From Sphingomonas telluris (GTDB lineage: Bacteria > Pseudomonadota > Alphaproteobacteria > Sphingomonadales > Sphingomonadaceae): DNA of 64,000 nt. A program made the translations under genes and the position numbers. Positions within the stretch are counted from its first letter, which is position 1; every line of letters begins with the position of its first letter. The stretch covers positions 1 to 64,000 of the forward strand of contig NZ_JAKZHW010000001.1 in the NCBI RefSeq assembly GCF_022568775.1. Direction: 5' to 3'. Positions 1 to 8,531 of this stretch are shown here, in pieces. The notes under the pieces are model-generated. The model saw nothing but the letters and a program-made list of their open reading frames with translations, did no database searches and was not told where the DNA came from.

Positions 1-717
1 CAGCTTCGCCGCCGCGGCTTTTGTGTCCATCGCACTGACCGCGTCGGAAGAGGCTCTACCGATCACCTGCAACCCGATACGCGACAGTGCGGAACGAAGC
101 TCCTCCGCAATACCTTCAGCGAAGTAAGCCTGGTCGTGTGAACCGGAGAGATCAGCGAATGGCAGGACCGCGATGCGGCTAGCATTAGCGACTGTTGGCT
201 CGAACAGCCACCAGCCGCCTACGGCTGCCGCAATTGCACCGATGCCTCCACCGAGTGCTAACCGCCGCGACAGCTTTGGCGACCGCGGAGCATGACGGCC
301 ACCGGGTAAGGCCTTGCCGGCCATGATGTTCCTAGCTGACGTAACGACAGACGCGAAACGGGGGTCCGCGACATCTCCCCTCCAACCGATCAGAGAAAGC
401 GCTTGGGCTTCTCCAAAACCAAGCGGCGGGTCGACAGCATCGAGCCGAACTGGGAGATAGATTCCGCGGCGTTGAGCACGGGCAGCTTCGTCTCGCACGA
501 AATTGCCCTCACGCGAAACCGAGCGCTTGGTCCAAACCACTATGACGCACTTTGCTGCGTCGAGATGATCCTCAATGTCCTCGCGCCAATTGGCGCCACC
601 GCCGATGTGAACGTCCCACCAGACACTCAGGCCTTCGGCCTCCAACGCTTCGATGAGCGGCCTTACGCGAGCGCGGTCCTCGGCCTTGTACGAAACGAAT
701 AGGTCGGTCGCAGTCAT
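1..717 (-). CDS. TIR domain / TolB-like membrane protein (partial)
   Basis: The gene starts at an ATG at 717 and runs left out of the window, so only about 239 codons are visible. Residues 1-95 form a TIR domain: an FVSY strand near residue 7, a WWD turn at 33-35, and VVWTKRSVS followed by a Glu near 77, where TIR NAD hydrolases keep their catalytic Glu. A basic stretch leads to one membrane segment (about 154-173). Then [20 protein letters not shown] marks the TolB-like/FlgO domain that usually precedes TPR repeats in adenylate-cyclase-like signalling proteins. The architecture is cytoplasmic TIR, membrane anchor, TolB-like domain. TIR enzymes often act in NAD-dependent signalling or defence, but no defence partner is visible here. 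The C-terminus is unseen, so the full role is open. Confidence 0.8.
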   Translation of the reverse strand, partial: MTATDLFVSYKAEDRARVRPLIEALEAEGLSVWWDVHIGGGANWREDIEDHLDAAKCVIVVWTKRSVSREGNFVRDEAARAQRRGIYLPVRLDAVDPPLGFGEAQALSLIGWRGDVADPRFASVVTSARNIMAGKALPGGRHAPRSPKLSRRLALGGGIGAIAAAVGGWWLFEPTVANASRIAVLPFADLSGSHDQAYFAEGIAEELRSALSRIGLQVIGRASSDAVSAMDTKAAAAKL

Positions 718-810
718 CGTGCCCCCGGACGATGTGTCGGCTACATGACTATTGCGAGCGATCTTTGGATTTCAAGTCAGCAGCAAAAAGCGACCATGGT
801 GCTCGACGCG

Positions 811-844
811 CTAATGGCAGGAATGGGTGGAAAGCTGTCATTAG
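811..844 (+). repeat. Dispersed inverted-repeat element, solitary left-most copy
   Basis: Arms CTAATGGCAG and CTGTCATTAG flank the core GAATGGGTGGAAAG. It is the only copy left of 11.3 kb and lies between the TIR gene and the DoxX gene. Confidence 0.9.
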
Positions 845-866
845 CCGCCAACCTCCTCTGGAATGC

Positions 867-1325
867 TCAGGGCACCCTCAGCAGTCGATCGAGCGATACG
901 CTTCCGCCGCCGAGAGCGATGAGCGGAAGCAGCAGGCCTGCCCAGCTGAGGTGCGTCGGCCATGCGTCGGGATAGACGAAGATCTCGATCACCAGCGTCA
1001 TGATCAGCAGTGCCGACGCGCTGAAGCGAGTGAAGAGGCCGAGCGTCAGCAGGATTGGGAAGAGATGTTCAGAATAGGTCGCCGCGTAGGCCGCGATCTC
1101 GGGCTTGATCAGGGGTAGCGCGTAGTCGGTGCGGAAGAGCTCGAACGCGGTGTCGTTGACGGTCAGCAGCCCGTCGACCTTGGTCCTGCCGGACATGAAG
1201 AAGACTGAGGCGATGCCCAGCCGCTGCACGAGCAGAAGCAGCGACATCGGGAAGAGCTTCTCGGCGGTCTCCGCGAACAAATCGTAGGCCTTGCGCCAAG
1301 CGGGCGCGGCAACTTGCGTGGCCAT
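867..1325 (-). CDS. bufD: DoxX family membrane protein of the bufferin operon
   Basis: A 152-residue membrane protein with four hydrophobic segments (about 27-46, 86-98, 101-118 and 126-141), the size and layout of the DoxX family. It is the last gene of a four-gene minus-strand operon. Its ATG lies two bases beyond the stop of the DUF2063 gene, and an AAGG ribosome site sits inside that gene's end. DoxX proteins recur as the fourth gene of bufferin clusters (DUF2282, MNIO, DUF2063, DoxX). Their exact role is unclear; a part in membrane redox chemistry or export of the modified peptide is inference. The symbol is assigned by operon position. Confidence 0.85.
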   Translation of the reverse strand: MATQVAAPAWRKAYDLFAETAEKLFPMSLLLLVQRLGIASVFFMSGRTKVDGLLTVNDTAFELFRTDYALPLIKPEIAAYAATYSEHLFPILLTLGLFTRFSASALLIMTLVIEIFVYPDAWPTHLSWAGLLLPLIALGGGSVSLDRLLRVP

Positions 1326-1327
1326 TG

Positions 1328-2044
1328 TCAGGACCTTTCGTAAGAAGGCGCGGCGAACGCGCCCAGGTTGATGAGAGAGGCATAGACGGCGTCGGTGTCC
1401 TCGTTCGGGTAGAGCCGGGCGGCGGCGGACAGGCTTTGCTCGACGCGCTCACCCAAGCGGATGCCCGACAGGATGCGGTGGGCGGCGGCTCCGATGCGGG
1501 GGGTGTGCATGACGAAGGGCGAGGGGCGGGCGAACAGCGCGCCCTCGGACTTCCAATCCGGCTCGATGACCGACGGCATTGGCCGCTGGTGCGCGAGCCA
1601 GATGCTCATGCCCGGCGTCCGCAGCCAGCCGAAACGGACAGCGGGATGGAGCCTCAGCTGGAGGCCGGGCACGCCCGTCGGTTCGCCGGCAAGCGCGTCC
1701 GCATCCGCTGCCATCAGGCATTCGACGTGAAGACGCTCCACCCGCGCGACGTCGGGCAGGTAGAGGAGGTCCCCAATCCACGCTTGCTCGGCCAGCCACT
1801 CGGCGAACTGCTCGCCGTGGAGCGCAAGCACTGGCGAGCGCGGCGGGAAGGACGTCGAAAACTCGGCTGCGATGCCTGCGAACATCTCTTCGCCGACGAT
1901 CTGCTCGACGACGGGAAAGTTGGAGCGCAGCGCTTCGACCGCCCCGTGGATGACAGTGTTGCGGTAGACAGCGAGCGGCCCCGTGGCAGGGGCATCGATC
2001 GCGGCGACGAAGCGGCGCTGGAAGGTTGCGAGGTCAGGCTGCAA
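1328..2044 (-). CDS. bufC: DUF2063 protein, partner of the MNIO enzyme (BufC/HvfC type)
   Basis: About 238 residues. The N-terminus carries the DUF2063 signature: FQRRFVAAI, then [20 protein letters not shown] and [10 protein letters not shown] chose the TTG start at 2044 because AAGGAGG lies about seven bases before it and the family begins at this point. An in-frame ATG at 2122 would add unrelated residues encoded inside bufB. The start overlaps the end of bufB by 11 bases, so the two are probably translationally coupled. Family members form heterodimers with DUF692 enzymes and are thought to present the precursor peptide to them. That role is known for relatives and inferred here. Confidence 0.85.
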   Translation of the reverse strand: MQPDLATFQRRFVAAIDAPATGPLAVYRNTVIHGAVEALRSNFPVVEQIVGEEMFAGIAAEFSTSFPPRSPVLALHGEQFAEWLAEQAWIGDLLYLPDVARVERLHVECLMAADADALAGEPTGVPGLQLRLHPAVRFGWLRTPGMSIWLAHQRPMPSVIEPDWKSEGALFARPSPFVMHTPRIGAAAHRILSGIRLGERVEQSLSAAARLYPNEDTDAVYASLINLGAFAAPSYERS

Positions 2045-2861
2045 GGCGAAGCCCTCCTTCGAGAACGGCCTGGGCGCGGTCGCGCTCGCGAATGAGCTCC
2101 GCGAAGGCAGGCACGTTGCCATCGCGCTCGATCAGCGTCGGGCGCGGGCCGATGCGGTCGACGAAGCCTTCGTAGAGGCTCCAAACTGCTTCGCTAACGG
2201 GCTCGTCGTGGCTGTCGATCAGCAAGGCACCATCGGCATCGAGGCTGTGACCCGCGAGGTGGATTTCGCCCACGAGCTTTGCCGGAATGTCGAGCAGCCA
2301 GGCGGCGGCGTCGAAGCCGATGTTGTTCGCGCCGACGGCGACGTTGTTCACGTCGATGAGCAGCTTGCAGCCGCTTCGCCGCGCAAGCTCGCGCAGGAAG
2401 CTCGTCTCGCTCCAGCGATGCTGGGTGAGCGGCAGGTAATGGGTGGGGTTCTCGATCAGGATCTCGCGTCCGAGCGCGTCCTGAATGCGGCCGACGTTGG
2501 CGCTGAGATAGGCCAAAGTTTCGTTCGTCCGTGGGAGCGGAAGAAGGTCGGGGAAGCTGCGGCCGTCGAGGCGTGACCAGGCGAGGTGCTCCGAAACCAG
2601 CGCGGGCTCGAAGCGGTCGGCGAGACTCTTCAGCGCGGCAATGTGATCGGGGTCAGGTTCCGATGCGCTTCCGAGCGATAGGCCGACGCCGTGCAGGGAA
2701 ATTGGGCGATCTCGCCTCAGCTGTTCCAGCATGGCGAGACGTGGTCCGCCGCCGACCATGTAGTTCTCGGCGTGGACTTCGAACCAGAGTCCCACCGCCG
2801 GTGAGGCCAGCGCTTCGCTGAAATGCTGAGGCTTGAAGCCAAGTCCGGCGGTGGGAGTCAT
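2034..2861 (-). CDS. bufB: DUF692 multinuclear iron oxidase (MNIO), bufferin-modifying enzyme
   Basis: About 275 residues with the conserved metal-ligand blocks of DUF692/MNIO enzymes: HAENY near residue 29, LHGVGLSLG, VSEHLAW, IENPTHY, LIDVNN and EIHLAGH. These TIM-barrel enzymes hold two or three iron ions and oxidise cysteines of ribosomally made peptides, in bufferins to thiooxazole-type groups. The ATG at 2861 overlaps the end of the peptide gene and begins right at the family start (MTPTAGLGFK). The substrate is almost certainly the DUF2282 peptide encoded immediately upstream. Function is inferred from family and gene order. Confidence 0.92.
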   Translation of the reverse strand: MTPTAGLGFKPQHFSEALASPAVGLWFEVHAENYMVGGGPRLAMLEQLRRDRPISLHGVGLSLGSASEPDPDHIAALKSLADRFEPALVSEHLAWSRLDGRSFPDLLPLPRTNETLAYLSANVGRIQDALGREILIENPTHYLPLTQHRWSETSFLRELARRSGCKLLIDVNNVAVGANNIGFDAAAWLLDIPAKLVGEIHLAGHSLDADGALLIDSHDEPVSEAVWSLYEGFVDRIGPRPTLIERDGNVPAFAELIRERDRAQAVLEGGLRLAA

Positions 2862-2865
2862 GATA

Positions 2866-3141
2866 TCACCGCGCGGTCGGGGTGAGCGAGCCGTTGCCCT
2901 TGGGCGTCTTGATCGACGCGCAGGTGCCCTTGGCGACATATTTCCAGGAATTGCCCTGGTAGTTCTTCTTGGACGTGCCCGCGCAGGTCGTTCCCGCACC
3001 GGCGGCGCAGTCGTTCTTCCCAGCGAGCGAGATGCCGTAGCACTTGTCCTTGGTCGGCTGCGGCTTGACCGGCGAGGCCAGGCCGGCCGTCGAGACGAGC
3101 GCGGTGACGGCGCTGGCGACGGCGATGTGCGTGATTTTCAT
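2866..3141 (-). CDS. bufA: DUF2282 bufferin-type precursor peptide
   Basis: A 91-residue exported peptide. Residues 1-22 are a signal peptide ([19 protein letters not shown], cleavage near GLA-SP). The mature part holds four cysteines at 34, 45, 53 and 74 in a Lys/Gly/Thr-rich background, the pattern of DUF2282 bufferins. In characterised relatives the MNIO enzyme modifies core cysteines and the peptide binds copper in the periplasm. AAGGAGA lies before the ATG. It is the first gene of the operon and is divergent from a LysR gene 167 bases away. Copper binding here is inferred from the family. Confidence 0.9.
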   Translation of the reverse strand: MKITHIAVASAVTALVSTAGLASPVKPQPTKDKCYGISLAGKNDCAAGAGTTCAGTSKKNYQGNSWKYVAKGTCASIKTPKGNGSLTPTAR

Positions 3142-3308
3142 TTGAGATCTCTCCTTGCGATGCGACCCAAGGGGGTCCCGGCGCTTTTCGGAGAAATCGG
3201 CTCGGACGTCTCAGACCGAGTCCGCATGGGTTCGATGCGCAGTTGGTATGGCCGCTCTCGTTGCGGACGTGTAAGTAAATGGCGCCTCGAAGCTCGGGGA
3301 GCGCACCC

Positions 3309-4247
3309 ATGGAAATGCAGCAGGTTCGCTATTTCGTTGCCCTGGCCGGCACGCTCAACTTCACGCGTGCCGCCGAGCAGTGCAACGTGAGCCAGCCCGC
3401 GCTGACGAGAGCGATCCAGCAGCTTGAGCATGAGCTCGGCGGCCCGCTGTTCCACCGCGAGCGCGCGAATACGCATCTGTCCGAGCTCGGGCGGATGATG
3501 CTACCTTACCTGCAATCCGTCGAGGAGAGCTGCCGTGCGGCTCGCGACCAGGCGAAGGCCGTCAAAAAGCTGGAGCAGGCGACACTGACGATCGGCACGA
3601 TGTGCACGATCGGACCGCAGCTAGTTTCCGACCTTCTCGTCCGCTTCCAGGTCGAGCATCCCGGCGTGGAGGTGCGGATCATCGATACCGGCGCCCCTGA
3701 AATGATCGAGATGCTGGAGAAGGGTGACCTCGAAGTCGCCATCGTGGGAGTGCCCGACGAGCTTCCCGGGACGCTCCACCAGCTTCCCATCTTCGAAGAG
3801 CGCTTCGTGATCGTCCTTCCGCCCAACCACCGGCTGGTGGCCCACGACGAGATCCGAGCTGCAGAGCTCGACAAGGAGCCTTACGTCAGCCGCTCAAACT
3901 GCGAAGTATTCGAGCCGGTCCGGAAGGAGCTGGTCGACCGCAACATCTACCTGCGGCAGGTATTCAGCTCACCGCGCGACGATTGGGTGCAGGGGATGAT
4001 AAAGGCTGGCCTCGGCCTGGGTTTCTTCCCCGAGTTCAGCGTCACGGATCCTGATCTCGTGGTGAGGCCGCTGATCGAGCCGAGCTTCACTCGGACGATC
4101 TATCTGACGACCGTCCGCGGACGCCCGCATTCTCCATCGGTCGGCGCGTTCGTGCAGGAGGCGCGGCGCTACCCCTGGCCGGCCTCACGAATGGCGAGCG
4201 CAGGCGACACAATCTCCCTCCGTCAGCAGATCATGGCAGTCGGCTAG
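3309..4247 (+). CDS. LysR-type transcriptional regulator
   Basis: 312 residues from the ATG at 3309 (MEMQQVRYFVALAGTLNFT). An in-frame ATG ten codons upstream lacks the family start. Residues 1-60 are the winged helix-turn-helix (AAEQCNVSQPALTRAIQQLE) and about 90-300 the ligand-binding fold. It is divergent from the bufferin operon and convergent with the CMD-like gene, whose 3' end it overlaps by 63 bases. LysR proteins usually control a divergent neighbour, so the bufferin operon is the first candidate target. The inducer cannot be read from the sequence. Confidence 0.92.
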   Translation: MEMQQVRYFVALAGTLNFTRAAEQCNVSQPALTRAIQQLEHELGGPLFHRERANTHLSELGRMMLPYLQSVEESCRAARDQAKAVKKLEQATLTIGTMCTIGPQLVSDLLVRFQVEHPGVEVRIIDTGAPEMIEMLEKGDLEVAIVGVPDELPGTLHQLPIFEERFVIVLPPNHRLVAHDEIRAAELDKEPYVSRSNCEVFEPVRKELVDRNIYLRQVFSSPRDDWVQGMIKAGLGLGFFPEFSVTDPDLVVRPLIEPSFTRTIYLTTVRGRPHSPSVGAFVQEARRYPWPASRMASAGDTISLRQQIMAVG

Positions 4248-4586
4248 AGCGTTGAGCGACGCCGGAAGGCCGCTGTAGATCGCGATCTGCATCAGGATCT
4301 CGACGACTTCGGACTTGCTGATCCCTAGCCGCTGGGCGGCCTCGACATGCGTGCGAAGCTGAGGGCTCGCGTGCCCGAGGCTGGCGAGGGAGGCGATGGC
4401 GACGATCTCCCGATCCCGAAACGAAAGCACCTCGCGGGAATAGAGGTCGCCGAACGCGAACTCGACGACCATCCGCGCGAAGTCGGGCGCCACCTCCGCG
4501 ATGCGGCTGGTCTTGAGGAACTTCTCCAGCGACCCCGACGACAGGTGCTGAACCACGTCTACGCCACGACGATAACGCTCACTCAT
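4185..4586 (-). CDS. Carboxymuconolactone decarboxylase-like (CMD) protein
   Basis: 133 residues from the ATG at 4586, which overlaps the stop of the MFS gene (TGATG). The core RDREIVAIASLASLGHAS, then RTHVEAAQRLGISKSEVVEI and YSGLPASLNAL is the alpha-helical CMD/AhpD-like domain. The CxxC pair of AhpD peroxidases is absent, so it fits the CMD branch and may act on a lactone or quinone-like compound. Coupling to the MFS gene suggests both handle the same small molecule. The substrate is unknown. Confidence 0.8.
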   Translation of the reverse strand: MSERYRRGVDVVQHLSSGSLEKFLKTSRIAEVAPDFARMVVEFAFGDLYSREVLSFRDREIVAIASLASLGHASPQLRTHVEAAQRLGISKSEVVEILMQIAIYSGLPASLNALADCHDLLTEGDCVACARHS

Positions 4587-5779
4587 CACACACCTTCCGC
4601 TCGCACGAGTTTGGCTCCGAGGAATGCTGCCAGCGCGAGCGCGGCGAACACGCCTGCGATCGCGGCGGTCCAACCCAGCCGGTCGAAAAGCTGGCCGATG
4701 ACGGCGGCTCCGGCGAGGCCGCCGCAGTAATAGGAAGAGAGGTAGAGGCCGCTAGCGGCTGCCTTGTCTCCCTTGGCGATGCGGCCGACATGGCCGGTGG
4801 CGACCGCCTGCGCAAAGAAGGTGCCGATGCCGACGAGGGTCAGGCCACCAATCACCGCATGAAGGCTCGGCAGGAGCAGAAGCAGCAGCCCCACCAGCGC
4901 GATGGCGAGGCTACCCGCAGCGGCCGGCCCGGGCCCTGTGCTCCTGACGACGGAGCCGGCCATTGGCGTCGTGACCATCGAAGGCAAGAAGACGAGAAAG
5001 ACGAGGCCCAGCGCCGTCATCGACAGCGCGTGCGGCGGCCGCATCAGCACGAAGCCGACGTAGGTGAAGACGCCGATGAAGCCGAACAGGATCAGGAATC
5101 CGACGGCGAACGTCTGGCGAAGTGCGGGGTCGCTGAGATGCTCCGTCCAAGCGTTCCAGAAGCGGCCCATGCGCTGCATCGGCTCAGGAGCGTTCCGGTC
5201 CAGGGTAGCGCTAACCAGCGCCGCGCCTGCAAGGTTCAAAAGCGCAAAGAAAAGGAAGCTGTGCTCGGCCCCGACCAGGCTCGCAACGAAAGCGGCGGTC
5301 AGGCGACCGATGAGATTGCTGGCAACGACGCCAGTGACATAGGCCGCAAGCGCATGCGCGGTCCGGACCTCGCAGCGCTCCGCCAGATGCGTCAGCGTCA
5401 GCGTGAACGCCGCGGCCATGAACAGGCCCTGGATGACACGCAGCACCGCGAAGACGGTCAGGTTCGGCGCGAAGGCGAGCAATGCCGTCGGCACCGACAG
5501 GAAGAGGAGGCTGAGCGCGATGGCGCGCTTGCGCTCGATGTTGGCGCTAAAGACCCCAACGAACAGGCCGGAAATCGCCATTCCGAGCGTGCTCGCATTG
5601 GCTGCAAGCCCGATCTCCGCGGGCTTCACGCCGTAGGAAGCGGCTAGGCTCGGCAGGATCGCCTGCGTCGCGAAGAGGTCGACCAGAGTGAGGAACCCGA
5701 TCACTGCGATCAGCAGCGACCGGTAAGCCGAAAGTCCGGCGGGCTCGTGGACCATCGCAGGGCGGGCAATGTCGGTCAT
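4586..5779 (-). CDS. MFS transporter
   Basis: 397 residues with twelve hydrophobic segments and the DHA1-like layout of bacterial drug or metabolite exporters. FVGVFSANIERKRAIALSLL between segments 2 and 3 corresponds to the MFS loop motif with its charged residues. Its stop codon overlaps the start of the CMD-like gene, so the pair is one transcription unit and probably exports or imports the compound that CMD protein processes. The substrate cannot be named. Confidence 0.88.
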   Translation of the reverse strand: MTDIARPAMVHEPAGLSAYRSLLIAVIGFLTLVDLFATQAILPSLAASYGVKPAEIGLAANASTLGMAISGLFVGVFSANIERKRAIALSLLFLSVPTALLAFAPNLTVFAVLRVIQGLFMAAAFTLTLTHLAERCEVRTAHALAAYVTGVVASNLIGRLTAAFVASLVGAEHSFLFFALLNLAGAALVSATLDRNAPEPMQRMGRFWNAWTEHLSDPALRQTFAVGFLILFGFIGVFTYVGFVLMRPPHALSMTALGLVFLVFLPSMVTTPMAGSVVRSTGPGPAAAGSLAIALVGLLLLLLPSLHAVIGGLTLVGIGTFFAQAVATGHVGRIAKGDKAAASGLYLSSYYCGGLAGAAVIGQLFDRLGWTAAIAGVFAALALAAFLGAKLVRAEGV

Positions 5780-5796
5780 GGTGCGTCCTGAAGAGG

Positions 5797-5830
5797 GGCG
5801 TCCCGCCCGGGGGGCTACAGGCGGGACGCC
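5797..5830 (-). terminator. Hairpin downstream of the cupin gene
   Basis: A perfect 11-bp inverted repeat (GGCGTCCCGCC / GGCGGGACGCC) with a 12-base loop lies between the cupin stop and the MFS start. The T-rich tail on the minus strand is weak, so it may terminate cupin transcription or only attenuate read-through. Confidence 0.5.
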
Positions 5831-5869
5831 GATGTGCCGGCTTGGGGAGATAAGGCCGGCGGGGGTTCG

Positions 5870-6316
5870 CTAGCCGTGGAACACGTCCGACGAGAGAAGG
5901 ACCGCCGGCACCTTGCCGTGGTTCTCCCAATAGTGACTGAGGCCGTCGGCCTCGCGGCTGATGTCGCCGGCCTTGTGCTCAATCGGAGCGCCGCAGGCGC
6001 TGCTATGCTCGGTGATCGAGCCGCTGATGACGTAGATCAGCGCCGGACGGTCCTTGTGGCTGTGCAGCGGCACGATTCCGCCAGGCTGGACGACTAGGCG
6101 GCGCGTGCGCAGCTGGCGGCCGTCCACGTTGATTTCCGGGCCGAGACTGATGGCGCTGAGAACGTCGTCGGTGACGCCCTTCGGCATCGTGGGCGCCTTG
6201 GCGAGGTCGCTGGTGCCGGGCGTGGTGCACTGGCCCGCAGCCGCAGGGGTCGCAAAGCTGCTGGCGGCTGCAACGGCAATGGCGGCCGTCGCGATCATGG
6301 TCTTGAGGTTGAACAT
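5870..6316 (-). CDS. Secreted cupin domain protein
   Basis: 148 residues from the ATG at 6316, preceded by AAGGAGACGGCA. Residues 1-27 are a signal peptide ending near PAAAG. The single cupin barrel shows GGIVPLHSHKDRPALIYVISG (metal-binding His pair plus the following Glu/Tyr position) and a second motif ending in DGLSHYWENHG. It is probably a periplasmic small-molecule-binding or metal-dependent protein. It sits between the MFS/CMD pair and a divergent dehydrogenase. The substrate is unknown. Confidence 0.82.
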   Translation of the reverse strand: MFNLKTMIATAAIAVAAASSFATPAAAGQCTTPGTSDLAKAPTMPKGVTDDVLSAISLGPEINVDGRQLRTRRLVVQPGGIVPLHSHKDRPALIYVISGSITEHSSACGAPIEHKAGDISREADGLSHYWENHGKVPAVLLSSDVFHG

Positions 6317-6557
6317 TGCCGTCTCCTTGAGTTCGTTGAATCGGACGGTCGCGAAAGCCGGACTGAAGGATGGGAGAGATTGCCTTCGGTCCCGTGCGCC
6401 ATCGGCTGAGTGCCGGCTTTCACGACGCTTCATCAAATTACGAACCGGGGAGCCCACGCGGAAATCGCAAGGCCGCATGGACTCCATGCATGAAGCGCAT
6501 TTCCCTCAGTGAAGCGCCTGCGCGACCCTAAGGACTCAACCAAATTGGAGCTTCGAC

Positions 6558-7382
6558 ATGGACATGCAGGTCCAGGAAATGACCGACACCGCCCACCCGC
6601 TTTCCGGCAAGGTCGCGGTCGTCACGGGATCGACCAGCGGCATCGGCCTAGGAATTGCACGGGCGTTCGCGGAGGCGGGTGCCAACGTTGTCATCAACGG
6701 CCTCGCCGAGCAGCGCGAGATCGACTTCGTTTGCGAGGAGCTGGACGGGATCTGCCCCGTGAACCGCATCGTCTACAACGGTGCGAACCTGATGAAGGCC
6801 GAAGAGGCGACCGGTCTGGTCGAGGAGACGATCGTCGAGTTCGGCGGGATCGACATCCTCGTGAACAATGCCGGGATCCAGTACGTCAGCCCGATCGAGA
6901 CCTTCCCGCCCGAGAAATATGAGGCGATCATCGCGCTCGACCTTTCGGCGACCTGGTACACGTCGCGCGCCGCCTTCGCGTCGATGAAGCAGAAGGGTTA
7001 CGGCCGGATCATCAACGTGGCTTCCGCCCACGGCCTCGTCGCCTCACCCTTCAAGAGCGCTTACGTCGCCGCGAAGCACGGCGTCGTCGGCCTCACCAAG
7101 ACGCTGGCGCTCGAGGGTGCGGAGCACGGCATTACCGTCAACGCGATCTGTCCGGGCTACGTCTGGACGCCGCTCGTCGAGAACCAGATCGACGACACCG
7201 CTAAGGCCCGCGGCATCACGCGCGAGGAGGTCATCCGCGACGTCTTGCTCGCGGCCCAGCCGAACAAGCGCTTCGCGGACGTCGAAGAACTCGGCGCGCT
7301 CGCGGTGTTCCTGTGCGGGCCGGGTGGGCGCTCGATCACTGGAACTGCGGTGCCGGTCGACGGCGGCTGGACGGCGCACTGA
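6558..7382 (+). CDS. bdhA: 3-hydroxybutyrate dehydrogenase (short-chain dehydrogenase)
   Basis: 274 residues. A Rossmann nucleotide site TGSTSGIG lies at 23-30, NNAGIQ near 104, and the Ser/Tyr/Lys triad in NVASAHG and YVAAKHG (about 155-175). CPGYVWTPLVENQI and the VDGGWTAH end are typical of D-3-hydroxybutyrate dehydrogenase, which interconverts 3-hydroxybutyrate and acetoacetate with NAD in PHB and ketone-body metabolism. Its stop overlaps the start of the patatin gene by one base (TGATG). A second paralogue is at 35314. Confidence 0.88.
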   Translation: MDMQVQEMTDTAHPLSGKVAVVTGSTSGIGLGIARAFAEAGANVVINGLAEQREIDFVCEELDGICPVNRIVYNGANLMKAEEATGLVEETIVEFGGIDILVNNAGIQYVSPIETFPPEKYEAIIALDLSATWYTSRAAFASMKQKGYGRIINVASAHGLVASPFKSAYVAAKHGVVGLTKTLALEGAEHGITVNAICPGYVWTPLVENQIDDTAKARGITREEVIRDVLLAAQPNKRFADVEELGALAVFLCGPGGRSITGTAVPVDGGWTAH

Positions 7383-8521
7383 TGTCCGCGCTCGCGAAAG
7401 AGGTGGCCGCGCTCGGCCAGACCGTGATGGTCCTCCAGGGCGGCGGCGCGCTCGGCGCCTACCAGGTCGGAGTCTACGAGGCGCTCGACGAGGCCGGCAT
7501 CGCTCCACAATGGGTGATCGGAACTTCGATCGGCGCGATCAACGCAGCGCTCATTGCCGGCAGCAAGCCTGGCGAGCGGGTCGACAAGCTCTGCGAGTTC
7601 TGGTCGCGGGTACAGAACGACCAGCTCATCCCGCAGGGCCTGCCGAGCTGGATGGCGACGGCGGCCCGGAACTGGCGGGCGATCACCGCCGGCGTTCCGT
7701 CCTTCTTCACGCCGAACCCCATGGCGTTCCTCAGCCCGCACAACCGGCTCGGTGCGGAAAAGGCTGGCTATTACTCGGTCGATCCCCTCCGCCGGACGCT
7801 GGAGGAGCTGATCGATTTCGACCAGCTCAACACGGGCGGCACGCGCATCACCGTCGGCGCATCGAGCGTGCGGACGGCCGAGATGCGCTACTTCGATTCT
7901 CGCGACGTGCCGCTGCAGCTCGAACACGTGCTAGCGTCCGGCGCGCTGCCGCCGGGCTTCCCCCCAGTCCGCATCGACGGCGAGCTCTACTGGGACGGCG
8001 GCATCCTTTCGAACACGCCGGTCGAGGTCGTGTTCGACGATAATCTCCGTAAGGACAGCCTGGTCTTCGCGGTGCACATCTGGAACCCGCACGGACCGGA
8101 GCCGGAGACGATCTGGGAGGTGATGAACCGCCAGAAGGACGTGCAATATTCGTCACGCGCCGCCGCGCACATCAAGCGGCAGCGCCAGCTGCACAAGATG
8201 CGGCACATCATCGCCGAGCTGAGCAAGCTGGTCCCAGCGGAAAAGCGCAGCGACAACCGGCTCGCGGAGATGGCGTCCTACGGATGCCTGACGAGGATGC
8301 ATGTCGTTCGCTTGCTCGCGCCTGCCCTCGATCACGAGGATCACAGCAAAGACATCGACTTCAGCGCGAGCGGCATCCGCCGACGCCGCGAGGCCGGATA
8401 TCAAGACACGATGGAGACCCTGGAGAAGGCTCCGTGGCGTGCGCCGGTGGACGACATCGAAGGCTTCATTCTCCACGAAGCACGCGGCGGGCGGATGATC
8501 CAAACCGCTGCCGCCCGCTGA
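7382..8521 (+). CDS. Patatin-like phospholipase
   Basis: 379 residues from the ATG at 7382. It has the patatin oxyanion loop GGGALGAYQVG (about 20-30), the nucleophile elbow GTSIG (Ser near 49) and the catalytic Asp in WDGGILSNTP (about 205). The C-terminal half matches the extension (DUF3734-type) seen in alphaproteobacterial patatins beside 3-hydroxybutyrate dehydrogenases. It is coupled to bdhA by a one-base overlap. It is an acyl hydrolase, possibly acting on lipids or stored polyester granules; the substrate is inferred from context only. Confidence 0.88.
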   Translation: MSALAKEVAALGQTVMVLQGGGALGAYQVGVYEALDEAGIAPQWVIGTSIGAINAALIAGSKPGERVDKLCEFWSRVQNDQLIPQGLPSWMATAARNWRAITAGVPSFFTPNPMAFLSPHNRLGAEKAGYYSVDPLRRTLEELIDFDQLNTGGTRITVGASSVRTAEMRYFDSRDVPLQLEHVLASGALPPGFPPVRIDGELYWDGGILSNTPVEVVFDDNLRKDSLVFAVHIWNPHGPEPETIWEVMNRQKDVQYSSRAAAHIKRQRQLHKMRHIIAELSKLVPAEKRSDNRLAEMASYGCLTRMHVVRLLAPALDHEDHSKDIDFSASGIRRRREAGYQDTMETLEKAPWRAPVDDIEGFILHEARGGRMIQTAAAR

Positions 8522-8531
8522 GGACGCTGAG

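Noticed and set aside
1325-2095. A 256-residue plus-strand frame over the DUF2063 gene
   Set aside because: Antisense to a coupled operon gene whose motifs are intact.
2034-2999. An upstream ATG at 2999 as the start of bufB
   Set aside because: It adds about 46 Arg/Pro-rich residues encoded by bufA in another frame; the ATG at 2861 begins exactly at the family start.
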